Origin: CAZCEC01 sp964497615
GTDB lineage: Bacteria; Chloroflexota; Anaerolineae; Anaerolineales; UBA6663
Direction: 5' to 3'
DNA length: 43,825 nucleotides
Assembly: GCA_964497615.1 (NCBI GenBank)
Contig: CAZCEC010000055.1
Coordinates: forward strand, 1-43,825
In this document: piece after piece, positions 24,116 through 31,385 of the stretch
How positions within the stretch are numbered: position 1 is the first letter of the stretch
Layout of the letters: every line of letters starts with the position of its first letter
Notes under the pieces: model-generated
The model's database searches: none
The model's input: the letters and a program-made list of their open reading frames with translations, nothing else
Told to the model about the DNA's origin: nothing
Made by a program: the position numbers and the translations under genes

Positions 24116-24679
24116 CTATGCCAGGAGAGCGGCCCACGGCGTGAGTAGCTGCCAGTAGCCAACTGGCCGAAGGACTTTAAGGCCTAACTCTCTTTCCAAA
24201 TGGGCCGCATTTCTTGGCAACTTCTCTTCCATAGTGAGAAACACGTCGCACTCGAGAAGAAGGGCATCATGGATTAGCCGAGCGTCCTTGGTGCTCAGAT
24301 AACCAAACCGGCTCTTCAGCACTTCTTGCGAACCGGCTACACCTTGCGCCGTAAACGGTCCGGCGCCCTTTCCATATGAAGCCAAACAGCCTTCCCAATA
24401 GTCACGTACTTCCATGGCCCATTGAAGATAGTCGTGCCTTCGGCGGTCCCGAACCTCTTTTAGGCTGTTGCTGGACAGAGCCAACTGAAGCGACCCTCGG
24501 CCCCCAACCAGCACGATCGGCCTGAGGGCTTCAAGATTCTCGGGACCGTCAGGTACCAACCAAATCTTGGCCCCTTGGGTTAATCTCCCTCCATCGTAGA
24601 TGAACTCACCATAGTCCTGCAGAGTCTGCAGTGTGGAGGAATCGAGAAACACGCGGCCTGGAAGTCTGTTTGCTGACAT
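24116..24679 (-). CDS. PIN-like domain protein
   Basis: A 187-residue protein. The acidic pattern of a PIN nuclease is visible: VFLDSSTLQTL near the N-terminus (Asp13), SSNSLKEVRDRR in the middle, and STKDARLIHDALLLECDVFLTMEEKL (about 130-155) with the paired acidic residues. PIN proteins cut RNA and many are toxins; no small antitoxin gene is adjacent. The codons are less GC-rich than around it, which suggests transfer. It is divergent from a candidate small RNA whose promoter lies just upstream of this start. The identification rests on motif pattern only. Confidence 0.65.
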   Translation of the reverse strand: MSANRLPGRVFLDSSTLQTLQDYGEFIYDGGRLTQGAKIWLVPDGPENLEALRPIVLVGGRGSLQLALSSNSLKEVRDRRRHDYLQWAMEVRDYWEGCLASYGKGAGPFTAQGVAGSQEVLKSRFGYLSTKDARLIHDALLLECDVFLTMEEKLPRNAAHLERELGLKVLRPVGYWQLLTPWAALLA

Positions 24680-24686
24680 CTGCGGT

Positions 24687-24715
24687 TTGACAAGGCCCGC
24701 GCTATTCAGTAAGAT
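24687..24715 (+). promoter_or_regulatory. Sigma-70-type promoter for the candidate small RNA
   Basis: TTGACA at 24687-24692 is a perfect -35 box. A 17-base spacer leads to TAAGAT at 24710-24715 (4 of 6 consensus positions). The expected transcript start is about 24722, exactly where the first hairpin begins. Confidence 0.6.
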
Positions 24716-24721
24716 AATAGT

Positions 24722-24796
24722 AATCCGCTAAGCGGAGGTGGATTGCCCGCAGGGGCAAGCGTAAGAGGGTCTCGTGAGAGGCCCTTTTATTGTTTC
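24722..24796 (+). ncRNA. Candidate small RNA, three hairpins with terminator, beside DUF3800
   Basis: Hairpin 1: TCCGC-TAA-GCGGA (24724-24736). Hairpin 2: TTGCCC-GCAG-GGGCAA (24743-24758). Hairpin 3: AGGGTCTC-GTGA-GAGGCCCT (24766-24785), with one G-T pair, followed by TTTTATTGTTT. Preceded by a promoter-like sequence at the right distance. The 3' end overlaps the last codons of the DUF3800 gene on the opposite strand. Structured RNA motifs near DUF3800 genes have been described in bacteria; I cannot tell whether this belongs to one of them. No open frame is present. Confidence 0.6.
24766..24795 (+). terminator. Intrinsic terminator of the candidate small RNA
   Basis: Stem AGGGTCTC/GAGGCCCT with a GTGA loop, followed by TTTTATTGTTT on the plus strand. 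On the minus strand the stem is followed by TCTTACG, which is a poor terminator, so the plus orientation is favoured. Confidence 0.7.
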
Positions 24797-25620
24797 GGAT
24801 AGAGGACGTAGCCATAGCCTTCTACACGGTTCTTGTAGAGTTGGCGGTTAAGCTTCGGTTCGACAGTCTCAAACAGACGCTGGCCAAAAGGTTTGAGGTC
24901 GGTCGCGACCAGCCCATACTGCTTGAGCACCCACATCTTGATGGGATGCCCCAGCAGGTCGGCCAATTGCAGTCCTGCAATATTGGCAGCCTTGCTCTTC
25001 AGCTTTAGTTCGCGGCTGGTCAGCGCTGATTGAAAGGCAGCGGCGCTCGTCATGCCCCAAACGCCGCGCTCATACACCCGGCTATAAGAATCCTTGAGCA
25101 GCCGATCCTCGGTCCCGCCACGCGCCTCGGCCAGCACATCCCCCACCCGGTTGACGTGATTCAGATAGCCAGCGTAGCGTTGCAGCAGAAAGCCCAGCCC
25201 AAGATGATAGGGATGGGCAGCGGCGGCGCCGTGCTTGTCCCGCAACGTCGCTTTGTCAATGACGATGGCGCAGATGTGAACATCAGCCGCCCGGATGCAC
25301 GCCAACAGATCGGCGTCGAACGCGGCGCGGCGGGCCGGGTCGCGCAGGTTCTTGAACGCCTTGCGAGCATTGATCATGTCTTCGCGATGCAGCACCACTG
25401 GCTCGTCTGGATGGTGCGACAGGTGCCGCGCCTTGACCGCTTCGAGCGCCTCGTGAAACTGGAGATAGGCCGGGTTGCGGAACCAACAACCCAACAGGCA
25501 CAGGAAACGATGCGCCGGTTCGCGAACTTCGCGGAAGACGTGATCGCCCGACTCGTCCACATAGAGACGGTAGCGGTCATCAAATGCCGCTGGGCGAGAA
25601 GGGCTGGCAAGCCTTGTCAT
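24787..25620 (-). CDS. DUF3800 domain protein
   Basis: A 277-residue protein. The DUF3800 signature is YRLYVDESGDHVF (about 17-29), followed by a hydrophobic strand FLCLLGCWF. Other conserved-looking pieces are VVLHREDMINARKAF, CIRAADVHICAIVIDK, HLGLGFLLQRYAGYL, and the C-terminal NIAGLQLADLLGHPI. The acidic residues and fold prediction for the family suggest an RNase H-like nuclease, but this is not established. DUF3800 genes often lie in accessory islands and next to structured RNAs. Here a candidate small RNA overlaps the 3' end in antisense. Confidence 0.85.
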   Translation of the reverse strand: MTRLASPSRPAAFDDRYRLYVDESGDHVFREVREPAHRFLCLLGCWFRNPAYLQFHEALEAVKARHLSHHPDEPVVLHREDMINARKAFKNLRDPARRAAFDADLLACIRAADVHICAIVIDKATLRDKHGAAAAHPYHLGLGFLLQRYAGYLNHVNRVGDVLAEARGGTEDRLLKDSYSRVYERGVWGMTSAAAFQSALTSRELKLKSKAANIAGLQLADLLGHPIKMWVLKQYGLVATDLKPFGQRLFETVEPKLNRQLYKNRVEGYGYVLYPKQ

Positions 25621-25750
25621 GTGAGACGTATTGCGACGCCAGACTTGAGAGACCGACGGCGCAGCCCGCTGTATACGAGCAGCCCCCGGCCCCCCAGAAG
25701 GTAACCAAGATTATAGGCCGCACGGGACGCAGGGCAAGCGGGCGGGCCCT

Positions 25751-25862
25751 GGCGGTTCAAACCGCCGCAACAGAAGCCCAAAACCCGCCTCCGCGGGTTG
25801 GGTGTGCGGCCTTTAGTCGGCGAAGGCCGACTTTGGGCATTTGGTTGGCGCGGTTTCAACCG
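25751..25862. repeat. Four-hairpin dispersed element (GGCGGTTCAAACCGCC type)
   Basis: In order: GGCGGTT-CA-AACCGCC (about 25751-25766), AACCCGC-CTCC-GCGGGTT (25782-25799), AGTCGGC-GAAG-GCCGACT (25815-25832) and GCGGTT-TC-AACCGC (about 25849-25862). This composition is very like palindromic repeats known to me from cyanobacteria and other phyla. The remainder of the 25621-26048 gap shows no gene. Confidence 0.8.
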
Positions 25863-26048
25863 CTGGCCAAGGACCTCTGGCGTGTTGGTGCCCGAGCGGG
25901 CGGCGCCCATGAAGGGCGCGACTACGGCCCGATCATTGAAGTCGTTGAAGGCTTGCTCCCCCTTCCCCTGTGGCGCTTTTCGACGGGGGAACGGGGGCCG
26001 GGGGGACAGCTTGCGCCCTGCTCAGCGGGGCGGGGCCGGCCAGCCCGG

Positions 26049-26501
26049 CTAGGCCCGCTGCTTGACGCTCGACGGCAGCTCGACGAAGTCGCTGGTCCGC
26101 TCGAGCGCGTTCATGGCCGCGAGCAGGGGCGGGGGCGGCGCGATCAGGCGGCGCTCATCCAGGTGCAGCCAGCCGCCCGTGCTCGTCACGCTGGCGCTCA
26201 GCTCGCCGTCCGGGCGGAAGATTTCGTGCCGCAGGCGGAAGCGGCTGCCGTCGGGGGCGTGGCCGGCCAGGGCGTACGTTACCGTGATCTGCTGCTGCAA
26301 GCCGACCTCGCGGAAGTATTCGACCTCGTCCTTCATCACCACCGGCCCGACGCGCAGCCGCAGAAACTCCTCCACCGGGAAGCCATGCTCGATCAGGAAC
26401 ATCTGGCGCACGTCGGCGGCCTTGTCGAGATAGGCGGTGTTCTTCATGTGGGCGTTGAAATCCATGTCGGCCCAACCGGCATACAGGGTCTTCGAGTACA
26501 T
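26049..26501 (-). CDS. Hotdog-fold acyl-CoA thioesterase-like protein
   Basis: A 150-residue protein. The start at 26501 is chosen because it begins directly with MYSKTLYAGWADMDFNAHMK, the classical 4HBT pattern with Asp in the DMDFN motif and the following His. YLDKAADVRQMFLIEHG and VEYFREVGLQQQITVTYAL fit the family strands. Such enzymes cleave acyl-CoA or 4-hydroxybenzoyl-CoA thioesters in the cytoplasm. The substrate is unknown. The gene is divergent from the DUF1801 gene with about 200 bp between their starts. Confidence 0.86.
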   Translation of the reverse strand: MYSKTLYAGWADMDFNAHMKNTAYLDKAADVRQMFLIEHGFPVEEFLRLRVGPVVMKDEVEYFREVGLQQQITVTYALAGHAPDGSRFRLRHEIFRPDGELSASVTSTGGWLHLDERRLIAPPPPLLAAMNALERTSDFVELPSSVKQRA

Positions 26502-26699
26502 GCAATGGCTCCAGGGCGCGGGGTGATGGCGGCTATTGTAGTCTTCCCTTGCGATTCCACCGGCGCGCCCCGGCCGCAGCATAGATGAGTGTATGGTTAG
26601 AATCCAGGCCGGATGTCATTTGGGGGGCAGCGGCGCACGACGTATAGATAGAACGGCAAAATGTGCCGCCAATCGTTGAGTTCGGAAAAGGAGTTTCCC

Positions 26700-27170
26700 A
26701 TGAGCCAAGCAACCAGCACCGCCAAGCAGGCCACGCGCAAGTCCGCGAACGGCGCCAAGTCCACCGGGTTCACCGCCGAAGAGAAAGCCGCGATGAAGGA
26801 GCGCGCCCGCGAGCTCAAGGCCGAAGCCGCCCGCGCCGACGGCGAGAGCGCCCTGCTGGCCGCCGTCGCCCAGATGCCGGAGCCGGACCGCGGCCTGGCC
26901 ACGCGCCTACACGCGCTGGTCAAGGCCAACGCGCCCGGCCTGGCGCCGAAGACGTGGTACGGGATGCCGGCCTACGCCAATGCGGACGGCAAGGTGGTGT
27001 GCTTCTTCCAGGCCGCGGCCAAGTTCCAGGCGCGCTACGCCACCTTCGGCTTCAACGACACCGCCAACCTGGACGACGGCGCGCTGTGGCCCACCAGCTT
27101 CGCGCTGAGGGAGTTGACAGCCACCGGGGAGGCGCGGCTCGCGGCGCTGGTGAGGCAGGCGGTGAGCTGA
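26700..27170 (+). CDS. DUF1801 (YdhG-like) protein
   Basis: A 156-residue protein with a strong AAGGAG ribosome site. The N-terminal third is Lys/Ala-rich (FTAEEKAAMKERARELKAEA). The C-terminal part has the DUF1801 pattern: LHALVKANAPGLAPKTWYGMPAYANADGKVVCFFQAA and KFQARYATFGF. The family is sometimes called iron chaperone or frataxin-like, with little direct evidence. Next on the same strand come the DGPF and sigma factor genes, separated by a palindromic repeat. Confidence 0.85.
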   Translation: MSQATSTAKQATRKSANGAKSTGFTAEEKAAMKERARELKAEAARADGESALLAAVAQMPEPDRGLATRLHALVKANAPGLAPKTWYGMPAYANADGKVVCFFQAAAKFQARYATFGFNDTANLDDGALWPTSFALRELTATGEARLAALVRQAVS

Positions 27171-27194
27171 CCTAGTTGTGCGCCATATGGGGTA

Positions 27195-27260
27195 GGGGTC
27201 ATGACAGTTGCCCCCGGCGGCTCGGCCGCATGGGCGGGCGGCAGCCAATGTCATGACCCC
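27195..27260. repeat. Perfect 12-bp inverted repeat GGGGTCATGACA
   Basis: GGGGTCATGACA (27195-27206) and TGTCATGACCCC (27249-27260), loop about 42 bases. Each arm also contains the palindrome GTCATGAC. It lies next to the TGTCATTCCGA element. Confidence 0.8.
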
Positions 27261-27281
27261 GACGACTCGCGCCGTCCAGGC

Positions 27282-27406
27282 CATGTCATTCCGAGGCGCG
27301 GGTTGCCTGCCCCACCAGCCTGGCGTGCGGTGCGCCGAGGAATCCTCCGGCCCGCAGGCGTGAAGATTCCTCAGGCCGCACAGGCAGCGGCCTTCGGAAT
27401 GACATG
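27282..27406. repeat. TGTCATTCCGA palindromic element, copy B
   Basis: Outer arms CATGTCATTCCGAGG (from 27282) and CCTTCGGAATGACATG (27391-27406); inner arms GAGGAATC (27337-27344) and GATTCCTC (27365-27372). Same two-level layout as 1577-1690. No gene is seen in 27171-27485. Confidence 0.85.
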
Positions 27407-27485
27407 CACGACGTCGAAATGACACTTGCGCGGGGTGGTAATGAATAGCGATCATGCAGATAATCTATCCACAGGAGACAACCCG

Positions 27486-27836
27486 ATGAAATACGCACTG
27501 CTGATGTACCAGACCGATGCCCATTCGCAGCCCGGCACGCCGGAGTTCCAGGCCTCCAGCCGGGCCTGGGCGGAGATGGCGCCGGAGCTGCAAGAGGTGC
27601 TGGCGGCCGGCAACGGCCCCATCGGCCTGGCGCCGGTGGCCAACGCCACCACCGTGCGCGTGCGCGACGGCAAGCCGCTCCTCACCGATGGCCCGTTCGC
27701 TGAAACGCACGAGCAGTTGGCTGGGGCATGGCTGTTCGACTGCGCCGACCTGGACGAGGCGCTGAAGTGGGCGGCCCGCATCCCCACCGCGCAGTATGGC
27801 TCGGTGGAGGTGCGCCCGCTGTGGGGGGATGAGTAG
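27486..27836 (+). CDS. YCII/DGPF-family protein
   Basis: A 116-residue protein. The start at 27486 has a CAGGAGA ribosome site; the frame extends 20 codons upstream without one. The family signature is LTDGPFAETHEQLAGAWLF (about 69-87), with MKYALLMYQTD at the N-terminus and AKWAARIPTAQYGSVEVRPL-like end. DGPF proteins regularly neighbour ECF sigma factors of the ECF42 type, and that is the case here: the sigma gene begins 15 bp downstream. Their biochemical role is unproven. Confidence 0.9.
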   Translation: MKYALLMYQTDAHSQPGTPEFQASSRAWAEMAPELQEVLAAGNGPIGLAPVANATTVRVRDGKPLLTDGPFAETHEQLAGAWLFDCADLDEALKWAARIPTAQYGSVEVRPLWGDE

Positions 27837-27851
27837 GGCGCCTCTGCATCC

Positions 27852-29078
27852 ATGACGGCTGCCGCCCAGATCGAAGCGACGTTCCGCGAGGAGCATGGGC
27901 GCGTGCTGGCGGCCCTGATCGGGCGGCTGGGCGACTTCGCGCTGGCCGAGGACGCCTTGCAGGATGCGCTCGTCAACGCGCTCGAAAGCTGGGCGCGCGA
28001 CGGCCTGCCGCGCAATCCCGGCGCGTGGCTGCTCACCGTCGCGCGCCGCCGCGCGGTGGACCGGCTGCGGCGAGAGGCGGCGTTCGAGCGGCAGGCTGCG
28101 CGGCTGACGGCGCTGGCCGGCGAGGACGAAGACGAGATGGACGACGCGCTGCCCGACGACCGGCTCAAGCTGATGTTCACCTGCTGCCACCCCGCGCTGA
28201 GGCTGGAGGCGCAGGTGGCCCTCACCCTGCACACCCTGGGCGGCCTGTCCACGGTGGAGGTGGCGCGGGCGTTCCTGGTGCCGGTGCCCACCATGGCCCA
28301 GCGGCTGGCGCGGGCGCGCGGCAAAATCCGCACCGCCGGCCTGCCCTACCGCGTGCCGCCCGCCGACCTGCTGCCGGAGCGGCTGGAGGCGCTGCTGGCC
28401 GTGATCTACCTGATCTTCAATGAGGGCTACGCGGCCACCAGCGGCGGCGAGCTAACCCGGGCGGACCTGTGCGCGGAGGCCATCCGGCTGGGGCGCGTGC
28501 TGAGGGGCCTGATGCCGGGGAGCGCCGAGGCGCACGGCCTGCTGGCGCTGATGCTGCTCCACGACGCGCGGCGCGCGGCGCGGCTGGACGCGGAGGGCGC
28601 GCTGGTGCTGTTGGAAGATCAGGACCGCACGCTGTGGGACCGGGAGAAGATCGGCGAGGGGACGCGGGTGCTGGACGAGGCGCTGACCCTGAATGCGCCG
28701 GGGCCGTATCAGGTGCAGGCCGCCATCAGCGCGCTGCACGCCGCCGCCCCCGCCGCCGCGGACACCGACTGGGCGCAGATCGCCATGCTCTACAACACCC
28801 TGGCGCGGATGACGCCGTCGCTGGCGGTGCGCGTGAGCCGGGCGGTGGCCGTGGCGATGGCGCGCGGCGCGGGCGCAGGGCTGGAGCTGTTGTTGGCGTT
28901 GGAAGACGAAGCCGGCGACTACTATCCCTACCACGCGGCGCGGGCCGACCTGCTGCGGCGGGCCGGCGAGCGCGAGGCGGCGGCCGAGGCCTACGCGCGG
29001 GCGGCGGCGCTGTGCGGCAACGCGCCGGAGCGGGCGTACCTGGAGCGGCAGGCCAAGTTGTTGGGCCTGGGATCGTGA
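27852..29078 (+). CDS. ECF sigma factor with long C-terminal extension (ECF42-like)
   Basis: A 408-residue protein. The sigma-2 region includes FALAEDALQDALVNALESWA and GAWLLTVARRRAVDRLRRE; sigma-4 includes LTLHTLGGLSTVEVARAFLVPVPTMAQRLARARGKI. After LPERLEALLAVIYLIFNEGYAATSG comes an extension of about 200 residues with Ala-rich helical repeats, as in the ECF42 group, where it acts without a classical anti-sigma factor. MFTCCHPAL is also typical. No anti-sigma gene is adjacent. The DGPF gene just upstream is the expected partner and perhaps a target. Confidence 0.93.
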   Translation: MTAAAQIEATFREEHGRVLAALIGRLGDFALAEDALQDALVNALESWARDGLPRNPGAWLLTVARRRAVDRLRREAAFERQAARLTALAGEDEDEMDDALPDDRLKLMFTCCHPALRLEAQVALTLHTLGGLSTVEVARAFLVPVPTMAQRLARARGKIRTAGLPYRVPPADLLPERLEALLAVIYLIFNEGYAATSGGELTRADLCAEAIRLGRVLRGLMPGSAEAHGLLALMLLHDARRAARLDAEGALVLLEDQDRTLWDREKIGEGTRVLDEALTLNAPGPYQVQAAISALHAAAPAAADTDWAQIAMLYNTLARMTPSLAVRVSRAVAVAMARGAGAGLELLLALEDEAGDYYPYHAARADLLRRAGEREAAAEAYARAAALCGNAPERAYLERQAKLLGLGS

Positions 29079-29101
29079 GTATGCAAGAATTACCTTGACG
29101 T

Positions 29102-29290
29102 GGTGTCCGGGTTGCGTTTCTAATCCGCGCCCAAGCGTTGGTCCTTGCTTCAACGTGGTCCCGTCAAAAACCGCCCGGATGCCCGCACTTTAGCGGGACC
29201 CTGATCGGGATCAGGATCACGGGCGGGCGCGGATTCGATGGAAGCGCCCCTGCCCACTGTCAGATGTGCGATTGAAAACTCGATAGGTTT
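29102..29290. ncRNA. Structured two-copy element, copy 2
   Basis: Homologous to 4354-4586. Outer stem: AATCCGCGCCC (29122-29132) with GGGCGCGGATT (29225-29235), perfect. Inner stem: GTCCCG...AA (29158-29167) with TT...CGGGAC (29190-29199), containing one mismatch. The pair corresponding to T4412-A4449 is C29160-G29197. CTGATC-GG-GATCAG (about 29200-29213) adds a small palindrome. It lies between the convergent ends of the sigma gene and the DapB-like gene, so it is not a leader of either. Confidence 0.7.
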
Positions 29291-29325
29291 CGACGCAGCC
29301 CAGCGCCAGGCGCGCGCTTGAGCGA

Positions 29326-30132
29326 TCAATCAAACTCCATCACGCTGTCCAGCCCGCGCCGCAAGCCCACCAGCCCGCCCACCTTGCGGATCGCCAGCAG
29401 CGCCCCGTTCACATACGGCTCCGCGCTGGTGCCCGCCTCGTGCCGCAGGATCAGCTTCTGGTCCGGCATCCCAAAGATCACGTCCAGCGAGATGACGTAG
29501 CCCGGCAAGCGCACCGAGTGCACCTGCGAGCCGTGCAGCCGCGCGCCCCGGCTCTCGCGCGGGCCGTGCATCGCGTCCAGGGGCACGTCCAGGGCGGCCT
29601 CGCGCACGCGGCCCAGCCGGTCGGCCACCTCGCGGGCGGTGCCGCTGGGCGCGTCGCGCTTCTCGGCGTGGGCGTAGTCAATCACCTCCCAGTGCGGGAT
29701 GTAGCGGGCCGCCATCTCGGCGAACTTCTGGAGCAGGACTGCCGTGAGCGCGAAGTTGCCCGCCGCCAGCACCCCGCGCCCCGCCGCTTGTGCCGCCGCG
29801 TCGATCTCGGCGTAGTCGTCGTTGGTGAGGCCGGAGGTGCCCACGACCACATGCGCGCCCGCCGCCAGGGCACTGAGGATGTGCCCCTTGGCGGCGTCGG
29901 GCTTGGTGTATTCCACGAAGACATCGGGCCGGGTGGCGAGCGCCTCGGCGGCGGTGGCGAAGACGGGCGCGGACAGATCCGCGAGGCCAAGCACTTCGCC
30001 CAGGGCGCGGCCCGCGTGCGTGCGCGAGACGGCGGCCACCAGCTCCAGGTCGGGCGCGGCAGCGATACCGCGCGAGAGCGCCGATCCCGCCCAGCCGAGG
30101 GCGCCCGCCACACATACGCGAATGGTCGTCAT
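29326..30132 (-). CDS. dapB: Dihydrodipicolinate reductase-like protein
   Basis: A 268-residue protein with a strong ribosome site (AAAGGAGCAGTC before ATG). The nucleotide motif is VCVAGALGWAGSAL; VVVGTSGLT and the substrate motif AEKRDAPSGTAREVADRLG are typical for DapB. In lysine synthesis the enzyme reduces dihydrodipicolinate (or its hydrated form) with NAD(P)H. The usual HH pair before the Lys is Ala154-His155 here, so one His is missing, while Lys158 is present. VFVEYTKPDA replaces the common VDFTxP. No other lysine gene is nearby. It may be a genuine divergent DapB or a related reductase. Confidence 0.82.
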   Translation of the reverse strand: MTTIRVCVAGALGWAGSALSRGIAAAPDLELVAAVSRTHAGRALGEVLGLADLSAPVFATAAEALATRPDVFVEYTKPDAAKGHILSALAAGAHVVVGTSGLTNDDYAEIDAAAQAAGRGVLAAGNFALTAVLLQKFAEMAARYIPHWEVIDYAHAEKRDAPSGTAREVADRLGRVREAALDVPLDAMHGPRESRGARLHGSQVHSVRLPGYVISLDVIFGMPDQKLILRHEAGTSAEPYVNGALLAIRKVGGLVGLRRGLDSVMEFD

Positions 30133-30167
30133 GACTGCTCCTTTAGGTGGGCTGACGCCAGCCGCTC

Positions 30168-30206
30168 GCCCTCACCCCCGGCCCCTCTCCCGCCGGGAGA
30201 GGGGGG
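30168..30206. repeat. CCCCTCTCCC hairpin upstream of dapB
   Basis: CCCCTCTCCC-GCC-GGGAGAGGGG in the 5' gap of the DapB-like gene. Same family as at 8387. Confidence 0.8.
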
Positions 30207-30261
30207 CAAGCAGCGGGAGCAGCCTTGGAATGCGGTGCACGGCTCGCCTGGTCGGCACGCC

Positions 30262-30780
30262 CTAACGGGTAAGAATGTCCAGGTAAGCTCGCCAGGGGCC
30301 GACGGCTTCGGCGTAGGGGTGGGCGAGGCCCTCAGCGATCTGGCCGATATGGTTGAGGTCGTGCACGGCCCAGGCGGCGAGGAGTTGATGCAGGGTGACG
30401 GTCCCCAATTCGGGGTGCGTGCCGCGCCGGGCAAGCTGGGCGGGCGTCAGGCGCAGGGCGCGCAGGCGGTCGAGGTTGAGCGCGCGGCGCTGGGCGAAGG
30501 TATCGAGCAGTTCGTCCAGGGGCCGGTCGCCCCAGTGCTCAAACTGCGCCAGCCGGTCGAAGGGCACGAAGGGCCGGGCCTCGCCGTGCTGAAGGATGAT
30601 CTCGAGGCGCGGCAGCCAGTCGGTCTCCTCGCCGTGGATCAGGTGGCCGAGAACGGCATGCGGGTCCCAGTCGTCGCGGAGGCCGGTGGGCGCGGGGGCG
30701 GGCAGGCCGCGGAGGAGGGCGCGCAGGGCGGCGGGGGTGCGCTCCAGGAGGGCGAGCAGGTGGTCGAGTTGGGAGTCCAT
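30262..30780 (-). CDS. DinB-family protein
   Basis: A 172-residue four-helix bundle protein. The metal-binding His positions of the DinB family are visible in AVLGHLIHGEETDW (about 43-56) and AWAVHDLNHIGQIAEG (about 135-150). The family is named after a damage-induced Bacillus protein; relatives include thiol-dependent transferases. The actual reaction here is unknown. Simple CCCTC repeats separate it from the deaminase gene upstream. Confidence 0.85.
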   Translation of the reverse strand: MDSQLDHLLALLERTPAALRALLRGLPAPAPTGLRDDWDPHAVLGHLIHGEETDWLPRLEIILQHGEARPFVPFDRLAQFEHWGDRPLDELLDTFAQRRALNLDRLRALRLTPAQLARRGTHPELGTVTLHQLLAAWAVHDLNHIGQIAEGLAHPYAEAVGPWRAYLDILTR

Positions 30781-30789
30781 GTCGGCGAT

Positions 30790-30880
30790 TCTCCCTCACC
30801 CCCTGCCCCTCCCCCGCTAGGGGAGGGGTGTGAGGGCGTGTCATTGTCAGATCCCCCCCTCCCGCACTGGAGAAAGGGGT
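30790..30880. repeat. CCCCTCCCC hairpins between DinB and deaminase genes
   Basis: CCCCTCCCCC-GCTA-GGGGAGGGG near 30805, followed by CCCCCCTCCCGCACTGGAGA with a weaker partner. Same general family as at 8387, 23871 and 30168. Confidence 0.7.
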
Positions 30881-30894
30881 GTGGGGCAATGGCG

Positions 30895-31365
30895 CTACCA
30901 GAAACCCGCGTGCACCGCTCGCGCTTCGGCGTCCAGTTCCAGCGCGGGGCCGGCCACGTCCACCGGGCGGCCGCTGCGGGCGAAGACCTCGCGGCAGGGC
31001 AGCAAGAGATGCTCGGGCGAGGGGCCGGCAAGGGCGTACAGGTCTTCTTCGCTGAGGGCAAAGACGACGCGGCGGATGCCGGCCCAGTGGATGGCGCCGG
31101 CGCACATGGCGCACGGCTCGGTGCTGGTGTAGAGGGTGCAGCGGGCAAGATGGTCGGGGTCGAGTTGGCGCGAGGCGAGGCGAACGAGATTGGTCTCGGC
31201 GTGGCCGGTGGTGTCGCGCTCGGTGATGACGGTGTTCTCGGCTTCGAGGAGCAGCGTGCCCTGCTCGTCCACCAGGGTAGCGCCGAAGGGGTGGTTGCCG
31301 TGGGCGCGGGCGCGGGCGGCGACCGCGATGGCGCGGCGGAGGTGGTCGAGGTCGGCGGGATTCAT
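30895..31365 (-). CDS. Nucleoside/base deaminase (cytidine deaminase superfamily)
   Basis: A 156-residue zinc enzyme. The start at 31365 gives the family N-terminus MNPADLDHLRRAIAVAARA; the frame also runs upstream through the GNAT gene. Zinc motifs are GHAETNLV (catalytic HAE) and EPCAMCAGAI (PCxxC). HPFGATLVDEQG is typical for guanine deaminase and TadA relatives. The segment after PCAMC, IHWAGIRRVVFALSEEDL, fits guanine deaminase-like proteins better than TadA. The substrate stays open. It follows the GNAT gene by 20 bp and may share its transcript. Confidence 0.9.
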   Translation of the reverse strand: MNPADLDHLRRAIAVAARARAHGNHPFGATLVDEQGTLLLEAENTVITERDTTGHAETNLVRLASRQLDPDHLARCTLYTSTEPCAMCAGAIHWAGIRRVVFALSEEDLYALAGPSPEHLLLPCREVFARSGRPVDVAGPALELDAEARAVHAGFW

Positions 31366-31385
31366 AGGGCAGTTGGCGGGTTCGC

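Noticed and set aside
24785..24796. Hairpin near 24770 as terminator of the DUF3800 gene
   Set aside because: On the minus strand the stem is not followed by a T-run, so it fits a plus-strand transcript better.
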